Positions 44,275 to 55,817 of a stretch of DNA of 64,000 nt are shown here, piece after piece. Location of the stretch: the NCBI GenBank assembly GCA_031835245.1, contig JAVKOQ010000127.1, positions 1-64,000 of the forward strand, in the 5' to 3' direction. The translations under genes were made by a program, and so were the position numbers. Source of the stretch: Balamuthia mandrillaris. Its lineage: Eukaryota; Discosea; Longamoebia; Balamuthiidae. A model generated the notes under the pieces. It did not search any database and was not told the DNA's origin. It saw only the letters and a list, made by a program, of their open reading frames with translations. Position 1 is the first letter of the stretch; each line of letters begins with the position of its first letter.

Positions 44275-45568
44275 ATGAGCTCTCCCGCGAAATCTGTTCA
44301 GACATTCCTCTCTCTGCAGCCGTTTGTCGGCTACTTTGCCACCATCACGCTCAAAATGCAAGACCCACTGGAAGAACCGCGCTCCTTGTGGGAGCACCTC
44401 TTTCACTCCCCAGCCCGCCCCTCTCGCCCCTCTACTTATATGGACAGACTGACCGAAGTCAAGTACTACGTCATACTTCAGCTGCTGGAAGGCCCTCTGG
44501 TCGGCGTTGTATCCTCCATTTTCTTAGATATGGCTTCCACCCCGGTAGTGGCTCTTACCCTTCCCGCCTCTTCTCCTCTCTCTCTCTCTTTGTCGCGTTC
44601 CCACACACACTCTCTCTCTTTCCCTCTCTCTCTCTCTCTCTCTCTCCCTCTCTCCCTTCTCTCTCTCTCTCTCTCTCTTCCTCCACTAACTAACCGTTCC
44701 TCACCGACAGCAGGGCGACGAGATAAATGATAACAACGGCAGCAGAGAGCGGCACAGTGGCAGAAGGCGAAGAGGACGTCCACAGCAACTGCACACGCTA
44801 AAGGGGATGTTAGTGGCACGTTCCCTCGCCACAGTGGGTTGCTCCCTGCTATCACACCCATTCTCCATCATCCACCGATACTTTTTGATCAAAGGAACGC
44901 TGCCAGAGGCCACCATGCGGGCAAATTTGGATTTTGCGTACATCCGTTATCGTAACAGCGTAGGTGTACACGCTGCTGACAACCTACTATCTTTCCTCCT
45001 CAACGAAGGTGTGCTGTGGCTCTGCCGTAGATTCATATTGCCACTTATAGCACCACGGCGCCAAGAGGCCGAGCAACAGAACCAACCACTCACTCCCTTT
45101 CCCCTTAAAGCAGAGCTCAGAAAGGCGGAGCAAGTGCGGCAGCTCAACATCAACGCACGGAACATCTTGCTGCGCACCTGTTCCTTGTTTATCACACGAG
45201 CTCTTCTTTTCCCGCTGTCTTCCATTCGTACTCGATTGGAGCTCTATGGTTGCAGCAACACCATCCTCCAAGTGGCAGCAACAACAGGACCAAATGCAAG
45301 TGGAGAAGCGGCTGGTGGCTTCTACGAATGTACACGCAGCATGTGGCTGGAAGGCCCCTCCAGTTTCTATCGTGGCTTTTCTTCTCTGCTCGTGTCGGGA
45401 GCTGTGCAAATTGCCTTCATGGGCATTGTCTACTCCGCCATACGCGGGCTTATTCGTATGGACATGCTCATGGATGACGATGATGGAGAGGATGGCTATT
45501 CCACATACTCTAGCCAGCCTCACGCAAACCACCGCCATCACCCCCACCCTCACCTCTACCAACAGTAA
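44275..45568 (+). CDS. Mitochondrial-carrier-like membrane protein
   Basis: Two exons (44275-44544 and 44714-45568) separated by a CT-rich intron encode 374 residues. There are several moderately hydrophobic helices and two segments resembling SLC25 signatures: HPFSIIHRYFLIKG and FPLSSIRTRLELYG, the latter followed by GFYECTRSMWLEGPSSFYRG and a final helix. The acidic residue of the Px(D/E)xx(K/R) motif is replaced, as in outer-membrane carrier relatives such as SLC25A46 or MTCH2. A role on mitochondria is inferred. The C terminus is acidic then His-rich. Which paralogue it is remains open. Confidence 0.62.
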
Positions 45569-45695
45569 CCGCAGCAGCAGCAGCAGCAGCGCTGCTCTAA
45601 TAAATACGATTTTTATCGGAGAGTATGATTGACCAACCACACTCATAACCACTCATAACCAGGGGAGGGATGGGCGTATATGAAATGACTCTTAT

Positions 45696-45809
45696 TCAAA
45701 TATCTACAATGACGTAGAGTTCAGAGGGTTTGCCCTCCTCTTCCCGGTCCAGCACCTGCATTGCCGAGTATGTGATTGCCTTCAGTTGGTCCCCATCCAG
45801 GTATTCCAT

Positions 45810-45855
<46 letters not shown>

Positions 45856-46822
45856 CAGCTGAGGGAAGAAAAGCAAGAAAAAAAAGGAACCGCAGGTGGC
45901 ATTGCAAAAGACTGACCTTCACTTCGGTGCCTTGTGGATGCTTTTTCAAGTCAAATTCCTCTCCTCGCCTGCTCATCAGCAACGGGTAAGCTCCTTTGCT
46001 AGGCGTGTAAACAATAAAAGGAGAGCGCGCCTTCTGATACATACCCTTCCGCCTTTATTCTAAAGTTCTCCTTGTCCCATTCCACTATGGTAACTTGCTT
46101 GCTCAGCAGGTACTCCGACGCAAATACAAACAAGAACTCATCCAGAAAAGAAAATAACAACGATTCCAAGTCATGTCCTTTTGGTGGGGCCGCGGCTTAA
46201 TGATCGAAGCCAGAAATGAAGCAGGGAGCAGAGCAGAGAGCATACCTTCAGCCTCGACTACGCAGGGAGAGTCTTGGTTTTGAATCTCAACCGTTTCGAG
46301 TTCTGTCATGTAGGCAAACATAGCAGTGGCAGCCTCTTCGAAGGCCTCCTTGAGGGAGGGTCCCCCTTTTTTATCAACCATCAGTCAACATCAGTTAATG
46401 GAGAGAAGTGGTGCTTTCGTGTTGCATGCATGTGCACGTTGCTCGAGCAAAGAAAGAAGAGCGTACAGGCGTGTATTTGCACATCAGCAGGGTGGTCCAA
46501 AACTATTTGGCATGGCAGCAACAGCGGTTAGCTATATGGCGGAGGCGGGGGAGTAGGAAGGAGGAGGAGAGAGAGGGAGAGGAGGAGGAGGAGGAGGAGG
46601 AGGAGGAGGAGGAGGAGGAGGAGGAGGAGGAGGAGGGGAGGAGGAGGAGGAGGAGGAGAGAGGAGGAGGAGGAGGAGGAGGAGGAGGAGGAGGAGGAGGA
46701 GGTGCAAGAGTCCTTCACTTACATTCAAAGCCGCGTGGTGAAGAGGTGCTTGCCAGGCTGCTTCCACCAGTGGTTGAGGTAGAGGCGGGGTGCTCTTCCG
46801 CTCGGTCCTCTTCTGTGTGTTC

Positions 46823-46858
<36 letters not shown>

Positions 46859-46864
46859 CTGCAT
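45696..46864 (-). CDS. Archease, tRNA ligase cofactor
   Basis: Six exons (46864-46723, 46502-46467, 46365-46246, 46177-46045, 45968-45917, 45779-45696) give 188 residues in one frame. Archease activates the RNA ligase RtcB in tRNA splicing and in the unfolded-protein response. Key text: FEFLDHPADVQIHAWG with the metal-binding Asp and His, SLKEAFEEAATAMFAYMTEL, LESLLFSFLDEFLFVFASE, FDLKKHPQGTEVKAITYSAM, and the terminal Asp in ELYVIVDI. Compared with animal archease it has about 40 extra N-terminal residues beginning with a Gln run from a CAG repeat. Intron 1 holds the GGA microsatellite; intron 5 has a CT tract and ends at a plain CTGAAG. Convergent with the carrier-like gene. Confidence 0.93.
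46568..46702 (+). repeat. (GGA)n trinucleotide microsatellite
   Basis: About 130 bp of GGA/GAG units inside archease intron 1, pyrimidine-rich on the coding strand of that gene. Confidence 0.9.
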
Positions 46865-47065
46865 TTATTTGCTGCTGTGGTAATATAGATCTATATTACC
46901 TTAGCACAATTTGAACACACATGGCGCACCCCAACCCTCTTCTCCGCTTCTCTCTCTCTCTTCAGGAATCGAAATCGTGCTGCCGAGTGGTGGAGAGGAG
47001 GGAGCATGAAGTAGTACTCTTCTTTATTATTACCCCACAGAGTATGTGTTTCATAGGAAACACAA

Positions 47066-49025
47066 TTATTTAAGAAAAGTGTTGTCCATAAATAATGTGA
47101 ACAAACTTGCCGAAGTGATGCCTGCTGTTTGCGCCAGTGCAGTCCAATTGACACACAATTCTTTATCTTGTTCGGGGATTTTGGGGTCGTTCAGCAACAG
47201 ATAGAATGTGTTCACATACATAGCACCTTTTGGAACACCAGCATAAGGTCAGTAAAGTAATGAAAACATACATTAGCGTACATACCTCCCAACAGGCCTA
47301 CGAAAACCATACTCACAAATTGTACCCAGATATTCATAAAGAGGAACTATAAAATGGTCAGCCGTTTTCTGTGCAAACAAAACAAAAAGAAAAACACAAC
47401 ACTGACGATAAAATACAACAGGTTTTACGCCTACCTTAGCTTCAAAAAGCCAAAGAACCAAGTTCAAGAGCTGAAGAATGGTGAGAATTTCAATGCGACG
47501 AATTTTAACAAGCGAAAGGGAGCTGCGTGAAATGAGTACTCCAATCTGGTAACAAAAGTTGAGGATGACAAAGCCATTAGCCTCAAACCAATTGGAGGAG
47601 TCTTTTAGGTCGGCCGTGGCTTTATCAGCAGCTCCAGGGCAAACAATGTACTCAAACATGTAAACAAGCAAAAGCTGTAATGCACGCCACCACACCAATT
47701 TCAGGCACCGCCAGTTTCTTCGAAAGCCACCCTCAATTATCGGAGGTTCTTCGTTATCCAGGTTAGCCATAGCTTTTTTAAAGAAGAGGGGAGAAGCAAA
47801 ACGAATGAGAATGACTAAATAAGCCAACGACCAGTAATACTAACGTGGCACTTGAACAGATTCTAACAGAGGTTCTTCTTCTTCGACGGTTGCTTCTTTT
47901 TGCTTTGCATAAGCAGCTTTCATTCTGTTGACGGCTTCCCAGTTCTTTGCCTTCTTCACTAAGAAGCCATAGACCAACCAATAGGCAAAACCAAAGGGAA
48001 TCAACAGCAAGAAGCTCTGCCTTTTTCCGCATCAACATGCGCTCAAACAAGTATCAGCCCAAAATAAGACGAAAATAAAAAAGTAAGAGGGCACAAGTTA
48101 CCAATTCTTGAGACCGCCAGCTGTAAAGGCGATGTAGAGGAGAGTTCCAGATACTCCGGCCATGCCTGTTCCACTGGACCAGCCATCCACAGTCTCAGCA
48201 GGAAAACGTCGCATGTATCCCAACATTACACTGATTTGGGATATGCAAGCAGGCACGCAAACGATGCAATAGGCAGAACGCGTTAAGCCGATGTTTTGTT
48301 ATGGCAACAACAACTTTGGAGGAGCAGCACCTTTCACCAAAGGAAGAGGCTGAGCCCACAAGTATGATAGCCGCTATCGCAAACCAAAAGTTGATGTACT
48401 GAGAGACAGCGACCCCATATAAGCCAATTGTCATTACATAAATGGTGAGAAGAACGCGGATCCAGTAGTCAACTCGTTCTAGCAAAAATGTGTTCATTCC
48501 TGTAGAATAGCACAGAAAGAGAGAAAAACATCAGCATCAGGGATTACCCTTACAAAAACAGAGGAGAGAGAGAGAGAGAGAGCCCCGGTGATGAGTTGGC
48601 CAGCAACGGGGCAACAAGAGCAGAACAAAAGGAGAAAAACAAGTAGGCCAGTTTTGTACCTCTTGCCACAAAGCCAAAGCAAATATTAGCCCAACCAATG
48701 AGGCCAATGAGGTTTTCCTTGTGAAAGCTTTCCGAAATAGATTGGGCGGCGCTACCCACCACCACATAGGACAGGTTATTAATGGTGCCCAGCAGGAAAA
48801 ACCCTATCCAATTTCTCCAAAAAAAACAATCTCTCTGAGGCAAGGGTTGGCAGAGTGAGTTAAAATACAAAAGAAACGTTGCGGACGGCGAATTACAACC
48901 TTGAGGGGAGGAACCACCAGCGGAACCGACTCCTCATCAACCACCTCGTCTGTGCCTCTCTCTTCATCGTGGGCGGGTTCCGCCTCCTCCTCCGGAACCA
49001 CGGCTACCGCTCTCTCCTTTTGCAT
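47066..49025 (-). CDS. CLN3: Battenin, lysosomal membrane protein CLN3
   Basis: Eight exons (49025-48900, 48834-48660, 48499-48331, 48230-48102, 48020-47845, 47772-47435, 47346-47286, 47226-47066) join to 444 residues; human CLN3 has 438. CLN3 is a multi-pass lysosomal protein of the major-facilitator type, linked to glycerophosphodiester export and pH control. Landmarks: acidic N terminus (DEVVDEESVP), RNWIGFFLLGTINNLSYVVV, WSSGTGMAGVSGTLLYIAF, the acidic cytosolic loop with EEEEPLLES, a possible dileucine sorting signal, ISRSSLSLVKIRRIE, and VGLLGGAMYVNTFYLL. About eleven hydrophobic segments can be traced. Several introns have CT tracts on the coding strand. It is divergent from the OCRL-like gene. 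Confidence 0.95.
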
Positions 49026-49338
49026 GGCGGGTGGCGGGAAGGAATCTCTTTGGCTGTTGCTGCTGCTGGTGGGGTGCGTGGGTGCGTGCGTGTGGTTGTG
49101 GAAAGAGGAGACCTTAACGTTTTTTTTTCCTTCTACGGCGGCGGCGGCGGCGGCGGCAGCAGCGCCTTTCTTCTTCTTCTTTGTTGGGGCTGCTTATTTG
49201 GTATTTTTTTCGGCGGCGGCGGCCACCTATGATACAGCTCCCGCTAATAGGTTGTTAACTCTTCCCCGTTAGGTCGGGCAAGGAAGAAAGGAACAGCCCG
49301 GGTTCTCTTGTGTTCCTCCTCCTCCTCCTCCTGGACAT
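49026..49338. promoter_or_regulatory. Shared divergent promoter region, CLN3 and OCRL-like gene
   Basis: 313 bp between start codons with GGCGGC clusters near 49137 and 49213 and a CCT run at 49318. It is more GC-rich than other gaps. No defined motif is claimed. Confidence 0.4.
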
Positions 49339-49857
49339 ATGCAACAACAACAAGGGGTGTCTCCCTCTCAGAGCTGGAGCGGCTGGTCAACCAACGACCA
49401 GAGAATGAGTGCCACTTGGTACCCTTTTGTCTCACGCGCCGAAATAATCTGGACTGATCTGGAGGGTGCTTGAAACCAGCTGTATGAGGTTACGCAGGTC
49501 GTAGATGGCTCCAAAGTCCCAAGGGTCCTCGCTTTAATGTTCAACAAACCAACCGCTGAACACGCGTATGGCTCTCATCTTCTCTCTCCCAAATATTCTT
49601 TAGCTTATCGGTTCTCTTCCACTGGTGCTCATTGTCTGTGCTCAACGCCACGAAGACTCTTTGTATGGAAGTTGCCGGAGCTGCAGCTTGCCGAAGTGGT
49701 CCCCATCTTTGAGGACATGGTGCTCGTTAAAACCTCAGAGCTCGCCTTGCAGCTGTACTACCATTCTCGCCTTGAAATGTATTCCTTTGACGCCCTTACT
49801 CCCGAAGCTGCTGGCAACCTCAGAAGTAACCTTAAACGGGCCATCAAAAACGCTCGT

Positions 49858-49902
<45 letters not shown>

Positions 49903-51174
49903 TACTCGTACACTCCCCATTCTCTAACGTTGGTATGCGGTTGTCTCCGTAGAGAAAGAGAGGCATTCATACCGAGAATATGCGCACCATTGGATACAAG
50001 CATATCACTTGCCACAAGGTATCCTGCGTATTTCTTATGCCGGTGGTGCCACACTTTTATAGCTAACAATGGTTTTAATCATCCGCGTTAAAGAAGCAAA
50101 GCAGAAAGAACGAGAAGAAGCCTACAACGGAGAAGACGAGTACGACGCTAGTCTATCGGAGCAAGGAGGGCAGCTTGGTGAACAATTGAGTGCCCATAAC
50201 CCCTTTGTAACGTTCACTAGCCAACACAATAGCGGAGAGTACGATCCTTCAAAGTTTCTTTCTGTAAAAGAGATGTGGGTATCAGGCCAAATGAAGGCCC
50301 GTGAGTCAGAGTTTACTGAAACGAAGTCAATGAGGTAACATCAACTCTGCTACTGATGGAGATGAACAGGAGCGTGGTTTAACAAACAAACCTTAGATTT
50401 ATGTTTGGCACATGGAATGTCAATGGCAAGGAACCCGACCAATCCTTGGACCGTTGGTTGCTCTGCGAGAACGAACCGCCAGATCTAGTGGCCATCGGGT
50501 ACGATCGGTCTTCACACGGCCCTTACTCCTTTAATACTCTTTGCTCATACCGCTCCTCGTATTCGAAAAGGTTTCAGGAGCTGGATCTCAGCGCAGAGGC
50601 TTTGATCTTGGGAGACAAAAAGAAATCACAAAAAGCAACTCCTTGGGAACTTGAAATTATGAACAGCATTTCTAAAATGGGCAATTACTCCTTGGTTGGT
50701 ACCTCCAAAATGCCCCTAACCCCCCGCTTTTGTAGAAGTGTACATGGCTAACTTTCCGAGAAAGGTTGCCTCCAAACAATTAGTAGGTATTTTACTTCTC
50801 CTTTACGTGAAGCAAGAACATGTTCCATTTATTAAAGACCTTCAGATTGGGTCTGCTGCTGTCGGAATCATGGGTATGATGGTACGTACCACTTCTGTTG
50901 TACTTTCTTTTACAAGCTGTTTCGTCACCCTTGTATTTCTTCCCTGGGCTTATGTGATGCATCCCTTCCGTTACGCACACACGTATAGGGAAACAAAGGA
51001 GGGGTTGCTGTACGGCTTGCCTTTCATGACAGTACGTTTTGCATTGTGAACACACACCTTAATGCCCATTTCGAGAACGTGCAAAGGCGGAATCAAGACC
51101 ACAAAGATATTTGTAGGCGGTTACTCTTCCCTGATATGACAGATATCTTCAGCACCGAGTATGTCAATGCTTTG

Positions 51175-51208
<34 letters not shown>

Positions 51209-53243
51209 TCTGTTTAAATACATATTAAAAAAGCGAGTCTCTGCTTTTCCTGGTACGTATTTCTAATCCCTACATCCTCTAAACCATCAATAGCCATTTG
51301 TTTTGGTTGGGTGATCTCAACTACCGGATAATAGGCACCAACGTTGAAGTTAGACAAAAAATTCAAGAACAAGATTGGGCTTGGTTGTATGAGCGCGATC
51401 AGGTATTTAAATACTTGCTCCTATTTTGAGAAAGAAAGCCTTATTATATTTTTTTCTTCTTTGAAAGCTTCACTTGCAAATGCTAGCTCGAAAAGCATTC
51501 GAAGATTTTGAAGAAGGACCACTCTTATTTGCTCCAACCTACAAGTATGACAGCAATTCCACATTCTATGACTCTAGTGAGAAAAAAAGAATACCTGCTT
51601 GGTGTGACCGTGTATTATGGAAGAGCAGCCGAGGTCCAGATCAAGTAAAATTGATATCTTATTCTCGGCATGAGCTATTATCTTCGGATCATAGACCGGT
51701 AACCGCGCTGGTAGATGTTCAGGTTAGAGCCAGTCTATGCGTTCCTGTATGATTTGTACTGTGTTGATGATTTATTCATACTTGCAGGTTAAATCAGTAA
51801 TTGCTTCAAAACGTAGTCAAGTGTACCAAGACGTTGTGAAGAAGTTAGATAAAATGGAGAATGAGTGTATGCCAGATGCCACAATCAGTTCGCATAAGTT
51901 TGTCTTTGAGAACGTTAGAGTGCTTGTGCCCTGTGAGCAAACCCTTTGTATTGAAAATACAAGCAAGGTACAACGTCTTATTAAACATTATTGTATAGCT
52001 TTTATGTAGACTGATCGTTATCATCAATTGAAGGTTGTCATACGATTCCGGTTCATTCCTAAACCTGACCAAGTTAAGATTTGCAAAGGATGGCTGAACA
52101 TTAATCCTCCTTTTGGCATGATACTGCCCGGAGAACATATTTATGTCAAACGTAACGTTTCTTATCTTTTACGTTTATTGTCCTGTTTTTTTTTTTTTGT
52201 TTTCTTGCTTCGCCAATGTTCACTTACATCCAATTGCTAGTGAGCGTACATGTTGATGAAGAGTGGGCCCCAGATTTCAATTTTGGTCGTGAGAAGCTTC
52301 AAGACATCTTAGTCATGCATCTAGAGAAAGGAAAAGATTACTTTATCGACGTGACCGGCAACTTCCTGCCGAGCTCGTTTGGGTCCTCTTTGGAACACCT
52401 AATTTGCTTTGCTGAACCAGTGCGTTATGCAGAAGGATATCAATCACCTGCCTTTAGCGAAAAAAAGCGCAGCAAGGGGTTACTGACGAACCTTACTGAA
52501 GGACTCCTTAGCATTCCAAAGGAACTATGGAGAATGGTGGATTATCTGTATCAAAATGGAATGGACGAGGCACGTATCAAGTCTTTTTACTTCGTAACGG
52601 GACTCTTCTAACCATCTTTCAGGAGGAAATATTCCTACAGGCAGGCATCCCCTCCGAGATGGATCAGATAAGAGAAATACTGGATACTGGTGCAAGCTTT
52701 GATGGATACAGTATGTTCACGCCCATCTTTTGTCTCCTTTTAGTTTGGTTGAATAACAATGTTTGTATTATATAGCCGGAGGCAACCATTCCATGGCTGA
52801 AACCCTGGTGTGCTTTCTGGACAGTCTTGTTGAGCCTGTCGTACCCATATCTCTTTATAAGCAGTGTCTCGAAAACAGCTCTTCTTATGCTCAATGCAAG
52901 CAGTTGCTGTCTTACCTGCCAAGTGTAAACTACAACGTGTTTTACTATATCATGGCCTTCTTGCGGGAAGTATTGCTTCATCGTGCCAAGAACAAGGTCC
53001 ACGTCGAAGATCTAGGTATTGGGTCTATCCACTTTTCTCGCCGACCATTACTTCCTCAGCCTTTCGAACTAACTTGCTTTTGCTCCCATTATTTTTAATG
53101 TTAAAACGTTTTCAGCCGTCCTTTTTTCTGGTGTGCTAATGCGTGGGCCAACAAGAGCGAAGCAAAGTGAGTTGGAACAACAAAAGAAGGCCGAATTTGT
53201 AACCCACTTCTTGAGTCTTGATGAACCTTTAAAAGTTCCATAA
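49339..53243 (+). CDS. OCRL/INPP5B-type inositol polyphosphate 5-phosphatase
   Basis: About sixteen exons encode roughly 900 residues. Several borders are certain by phase (e.g. 50401 region, 52030 region), while the first three exons are tentative (49339-49465, 49517 to about 49856, about 49953-50021). Order: N-terminal PH-like region, 5-phosphatase, ASH domain, RhoGAP-like domain. Catalytic motifs are complete: FGTWNVNG, the [11 protein letters not shown]lu, [30 protein letters not shown] and [13 protein letters not shown]. The ASH part includes FRFIPKPDQ. In the RhoGAP-like part the arginine-finger position reads [13 protein letters not shown], so it is catalytically dead, as in human OCRL; ATP-independent Rab and Rho binding is expected. 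The protein should remove the 5-phosphate of PI(4,5)P2 on endosomes and Golgi. Two introns have sense CT tracts. It is convergent with the MICOS gene, 84 bp apart. Confidence 0.9.
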
Positions 53244-53327
53244 ACACACCGCTTGTTCCTTCCTATCAAACAAATGGGAAATCTTATTTTTGTTTTTCTT
53301 AAAAAACACCTACTCTCCTTCTCGGAG

Positions 53328-54353
53328 CTACTCTTCGTGTGCAGAGGCAGTCTCCTTCTCTTCCTCCGCTTGCTCGTAGATAGCATCGCTTTTGCTCTCT
53401 TGTAATTTGCTTTCTTCTAAAGGAGGCAGCTCTTGTTTGGTAGCATCAGTGGGTGCCGTAGTGGGGATCGTTGCCCACTCGAATATCTTTTCTCTGGTTT
53501 TTTGGGGGAGGTACTGCTTTCCTTTTTGCACCAGGGAAGGAAGGTACTCTGGGTAGTAGTAATAAAAAGTTTATTTGCTCTGAGAGCAACACCAATCTAT
53601 ACATAACTCTGGGTACATTACATGCAAACCTGCCATTACTCCAACTGTTGTTGTTACTACAGCCAGCTTCATGCCTATCGCACCGCAATTTCCAGAGAGA
53701 GAGAGAGAAGGGAGAGAGGGAGAGAGGCAGAGGGCAAGAGACGAGAAGGGTTAGTATGCGGTAAAGCAAAAAACTCGCAACAAACAAGGATTAGGATACG
53801 TTTGCGCAGGAGGGCAAGGGTAAGAAAGCCACTAACGCCAATAACAACCATGCCTGGATTGTCGCGTGTGTAAGCCTGAGCACTAGCAGCAGCCTCTGTC
53901 GAAGAAGGAAAGCATAAGCGGCGTGTTGTTATTCCATGTGAAGGGTCACAAACGTACCTTTCAGGCGATGGAGTTGGAGCTTTTCATAGTACTCGTTGGT
54001 GATCTTTGTTGCAACCTCCAGTTTTTCTTTGGCGAAATCAACTTCTTTGAATAGCTGCTGCCTAAAACTGCGAACAAAGGGGCGAAGCCTGCTCTCTTGT
54101 TCTTCCATCCAAACCTCTTTAGAGTCCTCAGAGGTTTGTTGTGGGGCAGAGCTGCCGCAGTGCAGCCTAAGAGAGGGCGGCCTACACTGAAGATAACAAG
54201 CGCCTCCACCCAATGTTGCTCCAGCTAGCACAGTCTGGCCAGGTCAATATTGACGTTCTAGTGAGCTAATTGGAGGCAAGGAACACCCACACAAAATAGC
54301 AAGAAGAAGCTTACCAAGCGAAGGGCAGCACCTTGCCCAAACAAAGCCGTCAT
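53328..54353 (-). CDS. MICOS subunit of the MIC26/MIC27 (apolipoprotein O) family
   Basis: Exons 54353-54315, 54234-53958, 53895-53800 and 53674 onward. Residues 1-30 resemble a mitochondrial import signal. The family's helix (LFKEVDFAKEKLEVATK) and paired membrane segments around NPGMVVIGVSGFLTLALLRK and MKLAVVTTTVGVMAG, ending in LHVMYPE, identify MIC26/27, which shapes cristae at the mitochondrial inner membrane. A 50 bp LINE tail with a 10 bp target-site duplication (53546-53615) sits inside the last coding exon just after MYPE. Read through, it brings a stop at 53573-53571 and removes about 70 residues. Alternatively a donor at 53629 (GTTTGC) and the acceptor TACCCAG formed at the element end (exon resuming at 53548) would remove it and keep the frame to 53328, for 225 residues. 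The downstream frame is still open. Confidence 0.82.
53556..53605 (-). mobile_element. 5'-truncated LINE tail inserted in the MICOS gene
   Basis: Fifty bases match the 3' end of the LINE family seen at 57040-57096 and 60548-60603, including the TTATTACTACTAC terminus. It is flanked by the direct repeat ACTCTGGGTA at 53546-53555 and 53606-53615, a classic target-primed insertion signature. Confidence 0.92.
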
Positions 54354-55320
54354 CTCTCTCTTCTCTTCTGCGTGTTTGTGTCCGCACCTCCTTGGTTATC
54401 TATTATCTATCTATCTATTAGGTAGGCGATTTTTATTTATTTTGATGCTCTTATCCCGAAGATGAATTAAGTGAATTTGTGTGATATAACTCTTCTATTA
54501 TCCCTATCTTTATCTTTCCTTGTTGTGTGTTTCCATCTTTCTTTTTATCAAAAGGGCTTGTTCAAAAAACCCATTGAGTTGGTGTCTATAAGACTGTACC
54601 TCATTAATACACTTATTATCTCAGATATTACATAATAAGACAGTAAAATAATAGTACATTTGTGTATATTTATATGTTTTTCAAGAGAAGCAAGAGATAT
54701 TGTACAGGGAATATAATCAATAGAATAGTAAACTAAACTTGTTTTATTGTGGTTGTCTTGTTGAATAGTAGAAAAGTTTTGAAAATTTCTATTGAATGAA
54801 GTGGTATTTGATGTCAATATTCTTTGTTTTTTTGATATTGGTTCAGCTATTTTACCATAAATCAGTCTTCAACAAAGCTTTTTAGTCAAAGCATTGACTT
54901 TGTTGGAAAACCAACCATTTCTTTCATTATGACTTCCTGTCAACACGCTCCTTGAAACTTCCAGATTTTTTTGCCCTTGTTTTTTTCCCCTTTTCCTTGT
55001 GACACATTCAAAGCACACACTTTGTTCCACACCCCCTTTCTTGTGAATAAACCTAGAGTCGCTTTTGTGCTGTCCCATTCTTGATCCGCAGGATTATTCC
55101 CCATCAAAAACTTGCTATCAGAAATTCATCATATTTTAGCCATTCTTTATCATTTTACTTATATCAAAGAGATAAGATAGAATTCCATTTATAACAATGA
55201 TACTGTCATTTTCCTGTTTTTTTTGTATTTCTTAAGAGAGTAACTACAATATAATACTTTTTTTTCTATTTTTCTTCTATTTTTTCTTAATAAACAAAAA
55301 AGAAAGTAAAAAAGGAAAGG
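54354..55320. repeat. AT-rich repeats at the start of the gene-free region
   Basis: Besides the promoter of the MICOS gene and a CTAT tetranucleotide run near 54400, this part carries inverted, diverged copies of the two dispersed blocks from 26.5-27 kb: block A at about 54480-54600 and block B at about 54895-55105. No host gene is seen. Confidence 0.7.
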
Positions 55321-55640
55321 TAAACATTGCAGAGGGCGTCTAGCAGAGCCATTAAGCGAGATTACAAGGGCACAAAGCTGCGCAGGAAGTTGACAAAGCC
55401 CAGATAAGACTGAAGTTGCTTGTTGGTAGTAGGTACAGGAAGGCTGTTGGAGGCTGAAAGCTTGTCCAGATCAGGAGCATAGCCCTTGCTGGAGACAATG
55501 TATCCAACCAGTCAGAGTTGTGAGAAGCCAAAATGGCACTTCTTGATACAGAGATGGAGACTAGCTTTGTTAATGGCACATAATACCAAGCATAGCTTTT
55601 CAACATGCTCATCTATAGAAGCAGAGCAAGTAAAGACAAG
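55320..55640 (-). mobile_element. Fossil Ty3/gypsy-like retroelement, reverse transcriptase end
   Basis: On the minus strand short conserved phrases such as KCHFGFSQL, VGYIVSSKGYAPD and SYLGFVNFLRSFVP match the C-terminal part of Ty3/gypsy reverse transcriptase. The copy is broken in several places and incomplete at both ends. Block B lies downstream of it in the same sense. Probably old. Confidence 0.6.
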
Positions 55641-55817
55641 GCAAGTGTCAATGCAGTGTGCAGTGCAATCAAGGCATAATGCCAGAGGTTTTCCGGGTAC
55701 ATGCTGCTAAGGGCAAAGTGTAAGCGCTTTGAAAAGATAAGCAGATAATTTTTTCTTTTGTCTTTGGATTGAAGGTAGGAAGATTTGTTGTAAAATAAGA
55801 ACGGGAATGATAGCGGA

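Noticed and set aside
46408-46782. Glu/Arg-rich 124-codon frame
   Set aside because: It is the GGA microsatellite in archease intron 1.
48879-49272. Plus-strand Ser/Ala-rich frames between CLN3 and OCRL
   Set aside because: They overlap CLN3 exon 1 in antisense and the GGC repeats of the shared promoter.
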